Shown in pieces: positions 17,101 to 25,741 of a stretch of DNA of 64,000 nt. The stretch covers positions 1 through 64,000 of the forward strand of contig CAWEYW010000011.1 of the NCBI GenBank assembly GCA_963813415.1. Reading direction: 5' to 3'. Source of the stretch: CAIWHR01 sp963813415. GTDB taxonomy: Bacteria; Pseudomonadota; Gammaproteobacteria; Burkholderiales; Casimicrobiaceae. Position 1 is the first letter of the stretch. The number at the start of each line of letters is the position of its first letter. The notes below the pieces were generated by a model. The model was not told the DNA's origin. It ran no database searches and saw nothing but the letters and a program-made list of their open reading frames with translations. Position numbers and translations under genes: made by a program.

Positions 17101-17858
17101 TCGCGCACCTCGATCCCGGCCGCGGCCATGGCCCGCTTCGCCTGCCCCACCGTGAATTCACCGTAATGAAAGATGGATGCGGCGAGCACCGCGTCCGCCC
17201 CGCCCTCCACGATGCCGCGCACGAGATCCTCGAGCGACCCCACCCCGCCCGACGCAATCACCGGCACGTCCACGGCGTCGCATACGGCGCGGGTGAGCAG
17301 GAGGTCGAAGCCCGTGCGCGCGCCGTCGCGATCCATGCTGGTCAGCAGAATCTCGCCTGCGCCGCGCGCCACCACCTCGCGTGCCCAGTCAATCGCATCG
17401 AGCCCGGTCGGCGTGCGGCCACCGTGCGTGTACACCTCCCAGGCTTCCGGTGCCGACTGCTTCGCATCGATGGCAGCGACGATGCACTGCCCGCCGTAGC
17501 GCCGGGCAGCTTCCTCGAACAGTCCCGGGTTGCGCACGCCGGCCGTGTTGATGCTGACCTTGTCGGCGCCGGCATTGAGCAGTGCCCGGATGTCCTCGAC
17601 GCTGTTCACGCCGCCGCCCACCGTCAACGGAATGAATACCTGGTCGGCGACTGCTTCGATCATCTCGTACAGCAGGCCGCGGGTCTCGACGCTGGCCCGG
17701 ATGTCCAGGAACGCGATCTCGTCGGCGCCCTGCTCGTCGTAGCGCCGTGCCACTTCGACCGGATCGCCGGCGTCGCGCAGGTTCACGAAGTTGACGCCTT
17801 TGACGACCCGCCCGGCGGCGACGTCGAGGCACGGAATGATACGTTTGGCGAGGCCCAT
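17097..17858 (-). CDS. hisF: Imidazole glycerol phosphate synthase, cyclase subunit
   Basis: A 253-residue (beta/alpha)8 barrel. HisF uses ammonia from HisH to convert PRFAR to IGP and AICAR. The catalytic aspartates lie in IPCLDVAAGRVVKG (Asp11) and AAIDAKQS (about 130). Duplicated phosphate sites such as VGGGVNS and ASGGVGS are visible. It lies 34 bp downstream of hisA. Confidence 0.97.
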   Translation of the reverse strand: MGLAKRIIPCLDVAAGRVVKGVNFVNLRDAGDPVEVARRYDEQGADEIAFLDIRASVETRGLLYEMIEAVADQVFIPLTVGGGVNSVEDIRALLNAGADKVSINTAGVRNPGLFEEAARRYGGQCIVAAIDAKQSAPEAWEVYTHGGRTPTGLDAIDWAREVVARGAGEILLTSMDRDGARTGFDLLLTRAVCDAVDVPVIASGGVGSLEDLVRGIVEGGADAVLAASIFHYGEFTVGQAKRAMAAAGIEVRE

Positions 17859-17892
17859 ACGGTTTCTGCCGCGGCAGCGCGGCGGGCAGCGA

Positions 17893-18627
17893 TCAGCCGC
17901 CCTTGGCTGCCTTCAGCGCGGCCTTGAAATCGAGCGTGCCTTCGTACAGCGCGCGCCCGGCGATGGCGCCGATGATGCCGTCGCTCTCGTGCTTCACGAG
18001 CTGACGGATGTCGTCGATGCTGGCGATGCCGCCCGACGCGATCACCGGCACGCGCAGCTCGCGCGCGAGCTTGACCGTCGCGTCGATGTTGACGCCGGTG
18101 AGCATGCCATCGCGGCCGATGTCGGTGTACACGATCGCCTCGACGCCGTAGTCCTCGAACTTGCGGGCGAGATCGATGACGTCATGGCCGGTCATCTTCG
18201 ACCAGCCGTCGGTCGCGACCTTGCCTTCGCGGGCATCGAGCCCGACCACGATGTGACCCGGGAAGGCGTAGCAGGCATCGTGCAGGAAACCCGGATTCTT
18301 GACCGCGGCAGTCCCGATCACGACGTATGTGATGCCGTCGTCGAGGTAGCGCTCGATCGTGTCGAGATCGCGAATGCCACCGCCGAGCTGCAGCGGGATC
18401 TCCTCGCCGATCACGCTCACGATCTCGCGGATCGCCAGCTCGTTCTTGGGCACGCCGGCCACCGCGCCGTTGAGATCGACGAGGTGCAACCGCTCGGCAC
18501 CGAGCTCCAGCCAGTGCTGCGCCATGGCGGCGGGATCCTCCGAAAACACCGTGGCCGTGTGCATTTCGCCTTGCTTGAGGCGTACGCAATGACCGTCCTT
18601 GATGTCGATGGCGGGAATGATCTGCAT
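17893..18627 (-). CDS. hisA: ProFAR isomerase
   Basis: A 244-residue (beta/alpha)8 barrel, the fourth step of the pathway. The catalytic aspartates lie in IIPAIDIKDG (Asp8) and VYTDIGRDGM (about 130). LQLGGGIRDL and ASGGIAS are the two phosphate-binding sites. It follows hisH by 55 bp. Confidence 0.97.
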   Translation of the reverse strand: MQIIPAIDIKDGHCVRLKQGEMHTATVFSEDPAAMAQHWLELGAERLHLVDLNGAVAGVPKNELAIREIVSVIGEEIPLQLGGGIRDLDTIERYLDDGITYVVIGTAAVKNPGFLHDACYAFPGHIVVGLDAREGKVATDGWSKMTGHDVIDLARKFEDYGVEAIVYTDIGRDGMLTGVNIDATVKLARELRVPVIASGGIASIDDIRQLVKHESDGIIGAIAGRALYEGTLDFKAALKAAKGG

Positions 18628-18682
18628 GGCGACCGAAGAGGCGCGAAGCGCGGGAGGCGGGGGGGTGGGATGCGGATGCGCG

Positions 18683-19324
18683 TTATGCGCAGCCGTCCCA
18701 CGTGACGAAATTGGCCAGGAGCTGGAGGCCTGCGTGGTGACTTTTTTCAGGATGGAACTGGGTCGCGAAGATATTAGCCCGTGCCACCGCGCAAGTAAAC
18801 GCCGCCGGATAATCCGTCGAACCGGCGATCACCGCCCGGTCCTCGGGCTCCGGATAATAACTGTGGGCGAAGTAGAACCGGGTGTCCTGCGCGATGCCCG
18901 CCCACAACGGGTGCGCCATGGTTTGGTGCACCCGGTTCCATCCCATGTGCGGCACCTTGAGCCGTTCACCCGACGCGGTTTGCATGCGTTCGTCGCGGAA
19001 TCGCACTACCCTGCCCGGCAGGACGCCCAGCCCGCGCGTGGGCCCCTCTTCGCTGGTCTCGAAGAGCATCTGCAAGCCAAGGCAGATGCCGAGGAACGGC
19101 CGGCTCGCCATTGCCTCCCTGACCACCGCCGACAAGCCGCTGTCGGCGAGGCAGCGCATGCAGTCCGGCATGGCGCTCTGCCCTGGCAGCACCACGCGCT
19201 CGGCCCGGCCGATCACCTCGGCGTCCGCGGTCACCGCGATGTCCGCGTCCGGCGCGACGTGCGCGAGCGCCTTCGCCACCGAGCGCAGGTTGCCCATTCC
19301 GTAGTCGACGACGGCGATGCTCAT
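18683..19324 (-). CDS. hisH: Imidazole glycerol phosphate synthase, glutaminase subunit
   Basis: A 213-residue class I glutamine amidotransferase that supplies ammonia to HisF. The triad is Cys81 (GICLGLQ), His191 and Glu193 (QFHPEKS). The oxyanion-region motif VVLPGQSAMPDCM is in place. No ribosome site precedes ATG 19324, because the base before the second codon position already belongs to the inverted-repeat element filling the hisB-hisH gap. Expression may therefore depend on that element or on readthrough. Confidence 0.95.
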   Translation of the reverse strand: MSIAVVDYGMGNLRSVAKALAHVAPDADIAVTADAEVIGRAERVVLPGQSAMPDCMRCLADSGLSAVVREAMASRPFLGICLGLQMLFETSEEGPTRGLGVLPGRVVRFRDERMQTASGERLKVPHMGWNRVHQTMAHPLWAGIAQDTRFYFAHSYYPEPEDRAVIAGSTDYPAAFTCAVARANIFATQFHPEKSHHAGLQLLANFVTWDGCA

Positions 19325-19649
19325 CAGGTGACAGAGTCCAGGTAACAGAAGTCAGACACGAACGACCAGGTACAGCGCTGCGTAACCCGAAGAATAGTGC
19401 TCCCTCTGCATCAGCACACCCGCTCGAGCGATGGACTGGTGCTCCGTTGCGGTCGGGCGCGGTGTTGCGTTCAGGAGACGGAACCCAGGGGCCGAAGCAG
19501 ACACCCAAAAGCCGATGCAGTGCTGCGGAAGACCGGAATAGCATCCGTCGTTGTGAGACAGATGAACTCCAGCAATCGATCGGGTGCTCGGCTGAGCGCG
19601 TGCTCGGTCTTGCGTAACTGTCTCCTGTCGCCTGACCTCTGACGCCTGA
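19324..19649. repeat. 326-bp element with heptamer-built terminal inverted repeats in the his operon
   Basis: This stretch fills the hisB-hisH gap exactly, touching the hisH start codon and the hisB stop codon. Its left end (19324-19358) is five heptamers: TCAGGTG ACAGAGT CCAGGTA ACAGAAG TCAGACA. Its right end (19615-19649), read on the other strand, is TCAGGCG TCAGAGG TCAGGCG ACAGGAG ACAGTTA. The ends are thus imperfect inverted repeats with a seven-base period (consensus like [T/A]CAG-N3). The interior is less GC-rich than its neighbours and has no credible ORF. It could be a small non-autonomous element or a structured RNA spacer. Confidence 0.65.
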
Positions 19650-20261
19650 CTACAGCGATCCCTTCGTCGACGGAATCACCCCCGCCGCACGTGGATCGGG
19701 CGCGACCGCCATGCGCAGCGCGCGTGCAAACGCCTTGAAGACCGTCTCCGCCTGGTGGTGCGCGTTGTCGCCGCGGAGGTTGTCGAGGTGCACGGTCATC
19801 AGGGCGTGGTTGACGAGCCCCTGGAAGAACTCGTGCGCGAGATCGACGTCGAAGGTGCCGATCAGCGCGCGCGTGAACGGCACGTGGAACTCGAGCCCGG
19901 GACGTCCCGAGAGATCCACCACGGCCCGGGACAGCGCCTCGTCCAGAGGCACGTAGGCATACCCGTAGCGCGCGAGTCCCGCCTTGTCGCCCAGGGCCTG
20001 CTTCAGCGCCTGGCCGCACGCGATCCCGATGTCCTCCACCGTGTGGTGCGCATCGATGTGCAGGTCGCCCTTGGCGCGCACGGTGAGGTCGACGAGACCA
20101 TGGCGCGCGACCTGGTCCAGCATGTGATCGAGGAACGGCACCCCGGTGTCGAGATCGGCGCGCCCGGTGCCGTCGAGATCGAGCTCGACCGTGATCTGCG
20201 TCTCGGCGGTGTTGCGGGTGACCGCCGCACGTCGCGCAGCCGGTGGGTGCGGAGCATTCAT
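19650..20261 (-). CDS. hisB: Imidazoleglycerol-phosphate dehydratase
   Basis: A 203-residue monofunctional HisB (no phosphatase domain), the sixth step of the pathway. The metal-binding motifs DHMLDQVARHGL, DAHHTVEDIG and LRGDNAHHQAE are present. ATG 20261 overlaps the hisC stop (ATGA). Longer in-frame starts would extend into hisC without family support. Confidence 0.96.
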   Translation of the reverse strand: MNAPHPPAARRAAVTRNTAETQITVELDLDGTGRADLDTGVPFLDHMLDQVARHGLVDLTVRAKGDLHIDAHHTVEDIGIACGQALKQALGDKAGLARYGYAYVPLDEALSRAVVDLSGRPGLEFHVPFTRALIGTFDVDLAHEFFQGLVNHALMTVHLDNLRGDNAHHQAETVFKAFARALRMAVAPDPRAAGVIPSTKGSL

Positions 20262-21313
20262 GATCGTTGGCGAAGCACGTTGAGCACGGCGTCGTTCTCC
20301 TCGGGTGTGCCGACCGTTAGCCGCAGGCAATTCGTGAGCAGCGGGTGCCAGAGATGCAGGTTCTTCACCAGGATACCGGCCGCTTTCAGCGCTCCGAACC
20401 AGGCATTCGCGTCCGGTACGCGCACCGTGACGAAGTTCGTTTGCGACGGATAGACGGTGACCGCCGGCATTGCCGCGAGCGCGACGCCAAGTCGCTCCCG
20501 CTCGGCCCGGATCGCCGCCGCCTGTGCCTCGAGCAACGCCCGCTCGCGCAGCACGATCGGCGCCGCCGCCTGGGTGAGCACACCGAGATTATAGGGCGGG
20601 CGCACCTTGTCGAGCTCCGTGATCCAGGCTCGATCGGCGACCGCGTAGCCCAGGCGCAGTCCCGCCATGCCCACCTTGGACAAGGTGCGCAGGATGAGGA
20701 GATTGGGAAATGACCGCACGTGCCGCATGAAGCTGCGCTCGGCAAACGCCTGGTACGCCTCGTCGATCACCACCAGGCCTGGCGTCGCCCGCACGATGTC
20801 GAGCAGCGCGTCCTCGTCGAACAGGTTGCCGGTCGGATTGTTCGGGTAGGCGATGTACACGAGCGCAGGATGCTCGCGCGCGATGGCCGCCCGCATTGCC
20901 GCGGCATCGAGGGTGAAATCGTCGTGCAGGGCGACCGGCACGTAGCGCATCCCGGCGAAGAGCGCATTCATGCGATACATCACGAAGCTCGGCTCCGGCG
21001 CGAGCATCACGGCGCCCGGTTGCGCCAGCGCGCAGGTGATGATCTGGATCAGCTCGTCGGAGCCGTTGCCGAGCAGGAGGCCGAGGTCGTCGTCGATGCC
21101 GTAGGCTTCGCGCAATGCCGCGTGCACCGCGGGCGCGCCGCCATCCGGGTAGCGGTTGAGGGACACCTCGGCGAGCGCCCGGCCCAGCGCCTGGCGCAAC
21201 GACTCGGGCAGCCGATACGGGTTCTCCATCGCGTCGAGCTTGATCAGGCCCTCCGCCTTCGCGACCACGTATGCAGAGAGCGCGCGGATCTCCGGGCGCA
21301 CGATCGTCGCCAC
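20258..21313 (-). CDS. hisC: Histidinol-phosphate aminotransferase
   Basis: A PLP-dependent fold-type I aminotransferase of about 351 residues. The motifs are MENPYRLPES, YPDGG, YPNNPTGN, VIDEAYQAF and the PLP lysine in LRTLSKVGMAGLRLGY. The start is uncertain. No ATG precedes the conserved RPEIRALSAYV block. GTG 21313 is used here; TTG 21346 and GTG 21301 are alternatives. A 150-bp gap separates it from hisD. Confidence 0.93.
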   Translation of the reverse strand: MATIVRPEIRALSAYVVAKAEGLIKLDAMENPYRLPESLRQALGRALAEVSLNRYPDGGAPAVHAALREAYGIDDDLGLLLGNGSDELIQIITCALAQPGAVMLAPEPSFVMYRMNALFAGMRYVPVALHDDFTLDAAAMRAAIAREHPALVYIAYPNNPTGNLFDEDALLDIVRATPGLVVIDEAYQAFAERSFMRHVRSFPNLLILRTLSKVGMAGLRLGYAVADRAWITELDKVRPPYNLGVLTQAAAPIVLRERALLEAQAAAIRAERERLGVALAAMPAVTVYPSQTNFVTVRVPDANAWFGALKAAGILVKNLHLWHPLLTNCLRLTVGTPEENDAVLNVLRQRS

Positions 21314-21464
21314 GCGATCCGTCGCCGTCGCTGCGTCCTGCCGCAAAAGGGAATGATCGACGCTCAGGGCGTCTCGCTTTCACGGTTGGTGCGCAGCGTG
21401 CGGCCGGTGCTGTGCATCCCCGCCGCGACGCCGGAGGAGCGGTTTGCCGGGCGAACGCCATCCA

Positions 21465-22823
21465 TCACGTTCGCGCCGCTGCCGTGGCGGGCGCGTCGGC
21501 CGCCGGCTGCTCGTCCTCCAGCCGGTATTCGGCGCTGCGCGCGTGGGCGTGCAGGCCTTCGCCCCGTGCCAGCACGCTCGCGACGCGGCCCAGCGTCTGC
21601 GCGGCCGCGCGCGACACCGCGAGCACGCTGGAGCGCTTCTGGAAGTCGTAGACCCCGAGTGGCGAGGAGAACCGCGCCGTGCGTCCCGTCGGCAGCACGT
21701 GGTTCGGACCGGCGCAGTAATCGCCCAGCGCCTCCGGGGTGTGATGACCGACAAAGATCGCGCCGGCATGCCGGATACGGCCAACCAGCGCCTGCGGATC
21801 GCGCACCGCGAGCTCGAGATGTTCCGGTGCGACGCGGTTGGCGAGTTCGCACGCCTCCGCGAGGTCCCGCACCTTCACGAACGCGCCGCGATTCGCGAAC
21901 GACGCGGCGATGATGTCCCGCCGCGGCATGGCGGCGATCTGCCGGTGCGCGCTCGCCGCCACCGCATCGAGCAACGCAGCGTCGGCGCTGACCAGGATCG
22001 CCTGCGCGAGCTCGTCGTGCTCCGCCTGCGAGAAGAGATCCATGGCGATCCAGTCCGGATGCGCGCTCGCGTCGGCAATCACCAGGATTTCGGAAACGCC
22101 GGCGACCATGTCGATGCCAACGGCACCGAACACGCGTCGCTTGGCGGCAGCAACGTAGGCATTGCCCGGACCGCAGATCTTGTCCACGGCAGGCACGGTT
22201 GCGGTGCCGTACGCGAGGGCGGCGATCGCCTGCGCGCCGCCGATCGTGAACACCCGCGACACGCCGGCGAGATGCGCGGCGGCGAGCACGAGCGGGTTGC
22301 GCACGCCCTCGGGCGTGGGCACGACCATGATGATCTCGGCCACCCCGGCGACGTGCGCGGGTATGGCATTCATCAGCACCGACGACGGGTACGCCGCCTT
22401 GCCTCCGGGTACGTAGAGCCCGACGCGATCGAGCGGCGTGACCTGCTGGCCGAACTCACTGCCATCGTCGTCGCGATAGGACCACGACGCGAGCACCTGG
22501 CGCTCGTGATAGCGGCGGATGCGCGCCGCCGCGGTGGCAAGCGCTTCCCGCTGTGCCGTCGGCAGGCCGGCAAAGGCCGCCTGCATGGCCGCGGCGGTGA
22601 TCTCCAGGGCGGCGACGCTTGGCGCCTGCAGGTGGTCGAAGCGCGCCGTGTACTCGAGCAGCGCGGCGTCGCCGCGTGCGCGCACGTCGGCCACGATGCT
22701 CGCCACGCGCGCGTCGATCTCCGGGTCCTGCGCGGCTTCGAACGCGATGAGCTTGCCGAATTCCTCGTCGAACGCCGGACTGTCCGAGTCGAGCCTGCGA
22801 ATCACCAGGGCGCGTGCGTTCAT
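21465..22823 (-). CDS. hisD: Histidinol dehydrogenase
   Basis: A 452-residue zinc enzyme that performs the last two oxidations to histidine. Typical motifs are VGLYVPGGKAAYPSSVLMN, DKICGPGNAYVAAAK, the zinc-site SQAEHDE and the catalytic VAPEHLEL. ATG 22823 overlaps the hisG stop (ATGA). The Ala-rich C-terminal 20 residues are lineage-specific. Confidence 0.97.
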   Translation of the reverse strand: MNARALVIRRLDSDSPAFDEEFGKLIAFEAAQDPEIDARVASIVADVRARGDAALLEYTARFDHLQAPSVAALEITAAAMQAAFAGLPTAQREALATAAARIRRYHERQVLASWSYRDDDGSEFGQQVTPLDRVGLYVPGGKAAYPSSVLMNAIPAHVAGVAEIIMVVPTPEGVRNPLVLAAAHLAGVSRVFTIGGAQAIAALAYGTATVPAVDKICGPGNAYVAAAKRRVFGAVGIDMVAGVSEILVIADASAHPDWIAMDLFSQAEHDELAQAILVSADAALLDAVAASAHRQIAAMPRRDIIAASFANRGAFVKVRDLAEACELANRVAPEHLELAVRDPQALVGRIRHAGAIFVGHHTPEALGDYCAGPNHVLPTGRTARFSSPLGVYDFQKRSSVLAVSRAAAQTLGRVASVLARGEGLHAHARSAEYRLEDEQPAADAPATAAART

Positions 22824-23524
22824 GCCACGGCTTTCGGTGCAGCAGTAGCCGCACGCCGGTGCGCGACGGCAGCTTCTAGGGTTTCGAGGAGCGGCTGCAC
22901 GACGGCGCGCTTGAGCTTCAGCGCGGCGGGGTTGACGATCAGCCGCGCACTGATCGGCATGATGTCCTCCACGGCAACGAGATCGTTCGCCTTCAGCGTG
23001 TTGCCGCTGCTCACGAGATCGACGATGACGTCGGCGAGGCCGGTCAGCGGCGCCAGCTCCATCGAACCGTACAGCTTGATGAGATCGACGTGCACGCCCT
23101 TGGCGGCGAAATGCTCGCGCGCGATGTTCACGTACTTCGTGGCCACGCGCAGGCGTGCCCCGCGCTGGACCGAACCCGCCCAGTCGAAGCCGCGCCGGGT
23201 GGCCACCACCATGCGGCAACGGCCGATCTCGAGGTCGAGCGGCTGGTACAGCCCCTCCCCCCCGTGCTCGAGCAGAACGTCCTTGCCGGCCACGCCGAGA
23301 TCGGCGGCCCCGTACTGCACGTAGGTTGGCACGTCCGAGGCACGCACGATGAGCAGCTTGAGCGCGGGACTGTTGGTGCCGATGATCAGCTTGCGCGAGC
23401 GTTCCGGGTCCTCGGCAGGACGCAGGTTGGCGGCCGCGAGCAGCGGCAGGGTCTCGTCGAAGATGCGCCCCTTGGAAAGGGCGAGAGTGAGGGAGGTCAC
23501 GAAAGCATCCGGCCAAAGATGCAT
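22820..23524 (-). CDS. hisG: ATP phosphoribosyltransferase, short form
   Basis: A HisG of about 234 residues, the first committed step. LTLALSKGRIF, GAADLGVAGKDVL, VATKYVNIAREHF and VSSGNTLKAN are visible. It lacks the C-terminal regulatory domain, so it is the short form that needs HisZ, which is not in this window. ATG 23524 lacks a ribosome site; GTG 23500 (VTSLTLALSKGR) is a good alternative. It starts 27 bp after guaD, making the his genes part of a longer co-directional block. Confidence 0.95.
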   Translation of the reverse strand: MHLWPDAFVTSLTLALSKGRIFDETLPLLAAANLRPAEDPERSRKLIIGTNSPALKLLIVRASDVPTYVQYGAADLGVAGKDVLLEHGGEGLYQPLDLEIGRCRMVVATRRGFDWAGSVQRGARLRVATKYVNIAREHFAAKGVHVDLIKLYGSMELAPLTGLADVIVDLVSSGNTLKANDLVAVEDIMPISARLIVNPAALKLKRAVVQPLLETLEAAVAHRRAATAAPKAVA

Positions 23525-23551
23525 TTTACCGGAGCGCGCGGCCCGCCCCGG

Positions 23552-24889
23552 CTAGGGGCTTTCACCCCTCCGGTGGGCGAGCCTGCCGGCGACGTAGGTG
23601 GCCTGGATCGCACGGTCATCGCCGAGCATCATCAGCACGGCCAGCATCTCGTCCACGCTTTCGCAGAACTGCATGCGGTACGCGATGAGCGGTGTCGGTG
23701 CGAGATCCAGCACGATGACATCTGCCTCGCGACCCGGGGCGAGCGACCCGATCTCGCCGGCGAGATCGAGCGCCTGCGCGGCCCCCGCCGTCGCCAGCCA
23801 GAGCGCCTGTGCGGCCGTCAGCGCACAGCCGGTATGGCGCGCCACCTTGTACGCTTCGTTCATCGTGGCGAGCATCGACAGCGTGGTGCCGCCACCGACA
23901 TCGGTCGCGAGGGCGACGTGGACGCGGCGCGCGGATTGCATCGCGGCGCCCATCCGGAAATGGCCGCTGCCGAGAAAATTGTTCGACGTCGGACAATGCG
24001 CCACGGTGGCGCCGGCGTCGTGCAGCCGCTGCCACGCATCCTCCGGGAGATGCACGCCGTGGCCGAACACGCTGCGGCGCGTCAGCAGCCCGTAGCGTTC
24101 ATAGACGTCGAGGTAGTCGCGCGCGTCCGGATACAGCGCCGCCACCCAGGCGACCTCGTCCGGCGTTTCGGCGAGGTGGGTTTGCAGGTAGAGATCGCCG
24201 CGGTCGGCCAGCAGCGCGCCGGCGAGCGCGAGTTGCTCGGGGGTGGACGTCGGTGCGAAGCGCGGCGTCACGGCGTATGCCAGGCGGTCGCGCCCGTGCC
24301 AGCGCTCGATCAGCGCCCTGGAATCGTCGTAGCTCGACTGCGCCGTATCGAGTAGCGCGGCCGGGGCGTTGCGATCCATCATGACCTTGCCGGCGATCAT
24401 GCGCATCCCCCGCGCGCCGGCAGCGGCGAAAAACGCGTCCACGGATGCCGCATGCACCGTGCCATAGACGAGCGAGGTCGTGGTGCCCTGACGCAGGCAT
24501 TCGTCCAGGAACACTTCCGCGGTGACGCGGGCGAGCGTCGGATCCCCGAATGCCTGCTCGACGGCGAAGGTGTGATGCTCGAGCCACTCGAGGAGCGTCC
24601 GCCCGAACGCGCCGATCGCCGGGAGCTGCGGATAATGCACGTGCGCATCGATGAAGCCCGGCATGAGCAGGGCGTGGCCGTACTGCGTCACCGGCACGTC
24701 GTTTGCCAGCGTCGGCAACAGCTCCGCCGCCGGCCCGAACGCGACGATGCGCCCCTCGCGCATCACCAGCAGCGCGTCGCGCTCGTAACGCAGCGCGCCC
24801 TCGCTCACGAAGGGATCGCCGCGAAAGGTCACCGCCGCGCCCCGCAGCGCGGTGGAGGCGTGCTCGCGGTCGGCGGACCCCACGTTCAT
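23552..24889 (-). CDS. guaD: Guanine deaminase
   Basis: A 445-residue amidohydrolase. It converts guanine to xanthine and ammonia. Metal and active-site motifs are PGFIDAHVHYPQ, THLAETPDEV, VFGHGVHLPED, HCPTSNNFLGSG and ALATDVGGGTT, matching the classical GuaD pattern. ATG 24889 overlaps the queF stop (ATGA). The pairing with queF in one transcript is unexplained; a related 7-deazapurine substrate cannot be excluded from sequence alone. Confidence 0.87.
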   Translation of the reverse strand: MNVGSADREHASTALRGAAVTFRGDPFVSEGALRYERDALLVMREGRIVAFGPAAELLPTLANDVPVTQYGHALLMPGFIDAHVHYPQLPAIGAFGRTLLEWLEHHTFAVEQAFGDPTLARVTAEVFLDECLRQGTTTSLVYGTVHAASVDAFFAAAGARGMRMIAGKVMMDRNAPAALLDTAQSSYDDSRALIERWHGRDRLAYAVTPRFAPTSTPEQLALAGALLADRGDLYLQTHLAETPDEVAWVAALYPDARDYLDVYERYGLLTRRSVFGHGVHLPEDAWQRLHDAGATVAHCPTSNNFLGSGHFRMGAAMQSARRVHVALATDVGGGTTLSMLATMNEAYKVARHTGCALTAAQALWLATAGAAQALDLAGEIGSLAPGREADVIVLDLAPTPLIAYRMQFCESVDEMLAVLMMLGDDRAIQATYVAGRLAHRRGESP

Positions 24890-25707
24890 TGGCGCGCCGT
24901 GCGGGTATTGGCGGGGGATGCCAGTGGCACGCTGCTGCGGTAGGGATTGATGTCGATGCCACCACGCCGGGTGAAGCGCGCGTGCACGCACAGGGTCTCG
25001 GGTGCGCAGCGCCGCGTGAGGTCGACGAAGATGCGCTCGACGCAGTCTTCATGGAATCCCGGGTGCTGCCGGAACGACACGAGATAGCGCAGCACGCCGG
25101 CGTGATCGATGCGCCGGCCGCGGTACGCGATGCCGATGCTGGCGTAATCGGGCTGCCCGGTGACCGGACAAAGCGAGCGGAACAGACGCGAATAAAGCCT
25201 CTCCTCGACGGTATCCTCGCCCACCACCAGCGCGCCTGGCTCCGGCGCGTAGGTATCGATGACGAGCGGAAGATCGTCGAGACAGATGCCCTGCGGCTCG
25301 TCGTGCGGCAGCTCGCCGAAGCGCTCCGGAAGCGTGAGCTCGACCTGTACCCTGCCGCCCGTAGCCGACGCGAGATCGCGCGCGAGCGTCTCCTGCACCT
25401 GCGCCGCCGACACGAACGCCGTCTGGTTGAACGCGGTCAAGTAGAGCTTCATCGACTTCGACTCGACGATGCGCGGCGTCGCTGCGGGCACGCGGAACGT
25501 CGCGATCGCCACCATCGGTTTGCCCTGCGGATCCAGCCAGGAGAGCTCGTACGCAGTCCAGACGTCCTCGCCATGAAACGGCAGCACGCCGGTGATGCCC
25601 AGCGCGGCGCGCAGGGGGGCGCGCTCCACGGGAAAGAGGAGTTGCGGATCGTAGCGGTCGCTGTACCTGGCCTGGTGACCGAGCGGCGACGAGGTGAGAT
25701 CGGTCAT
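24886..25707 (-). CDS. queF: NADPH-dependent 7-cyano-7-deazaguanine reductase
   Basis: A 273-residue full-length (bimodular) QueF, reducing preQ0 to preQ1 in queuosine synthesis. The QueF motif ESKSMKLYLTAFNQT is in the N-terminal half. The catalytic cysteine and aspartate are in RSLCPVTGQPDYASI near residue 180, and the FHEDCVERIF segment follows. It overlaps guaD by four bases. Confidence 0.95.
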   Translation of the reverse strand: MTDLTSSPLGHQARYSDRYDPQLLFPVERAPLRAALGITGVLPFHGEDVWTAYELSWLDPQGKPMVAIATFRVPAATPRIVESKSMKLYLTAFNQTAFVSAAQVQETLARDLASATGGRVQVELTLPERFGELPHDEPQGICLDDLPLVIDTYAPEPGALVVGEDTVEERLYSRLFRSLCPVTGQPDYASIGIAYRGRRIDHAGVLRYLVSFRQHPGFHEDCVERIFVDLTRRCAPETLCVHARFTRRGGIDINPYRSSVPLASPANTRTARQ

Positions 25708-25741
25708 GGTCCGGACGCCGCCACAAACGCCGCGCGCGGCG

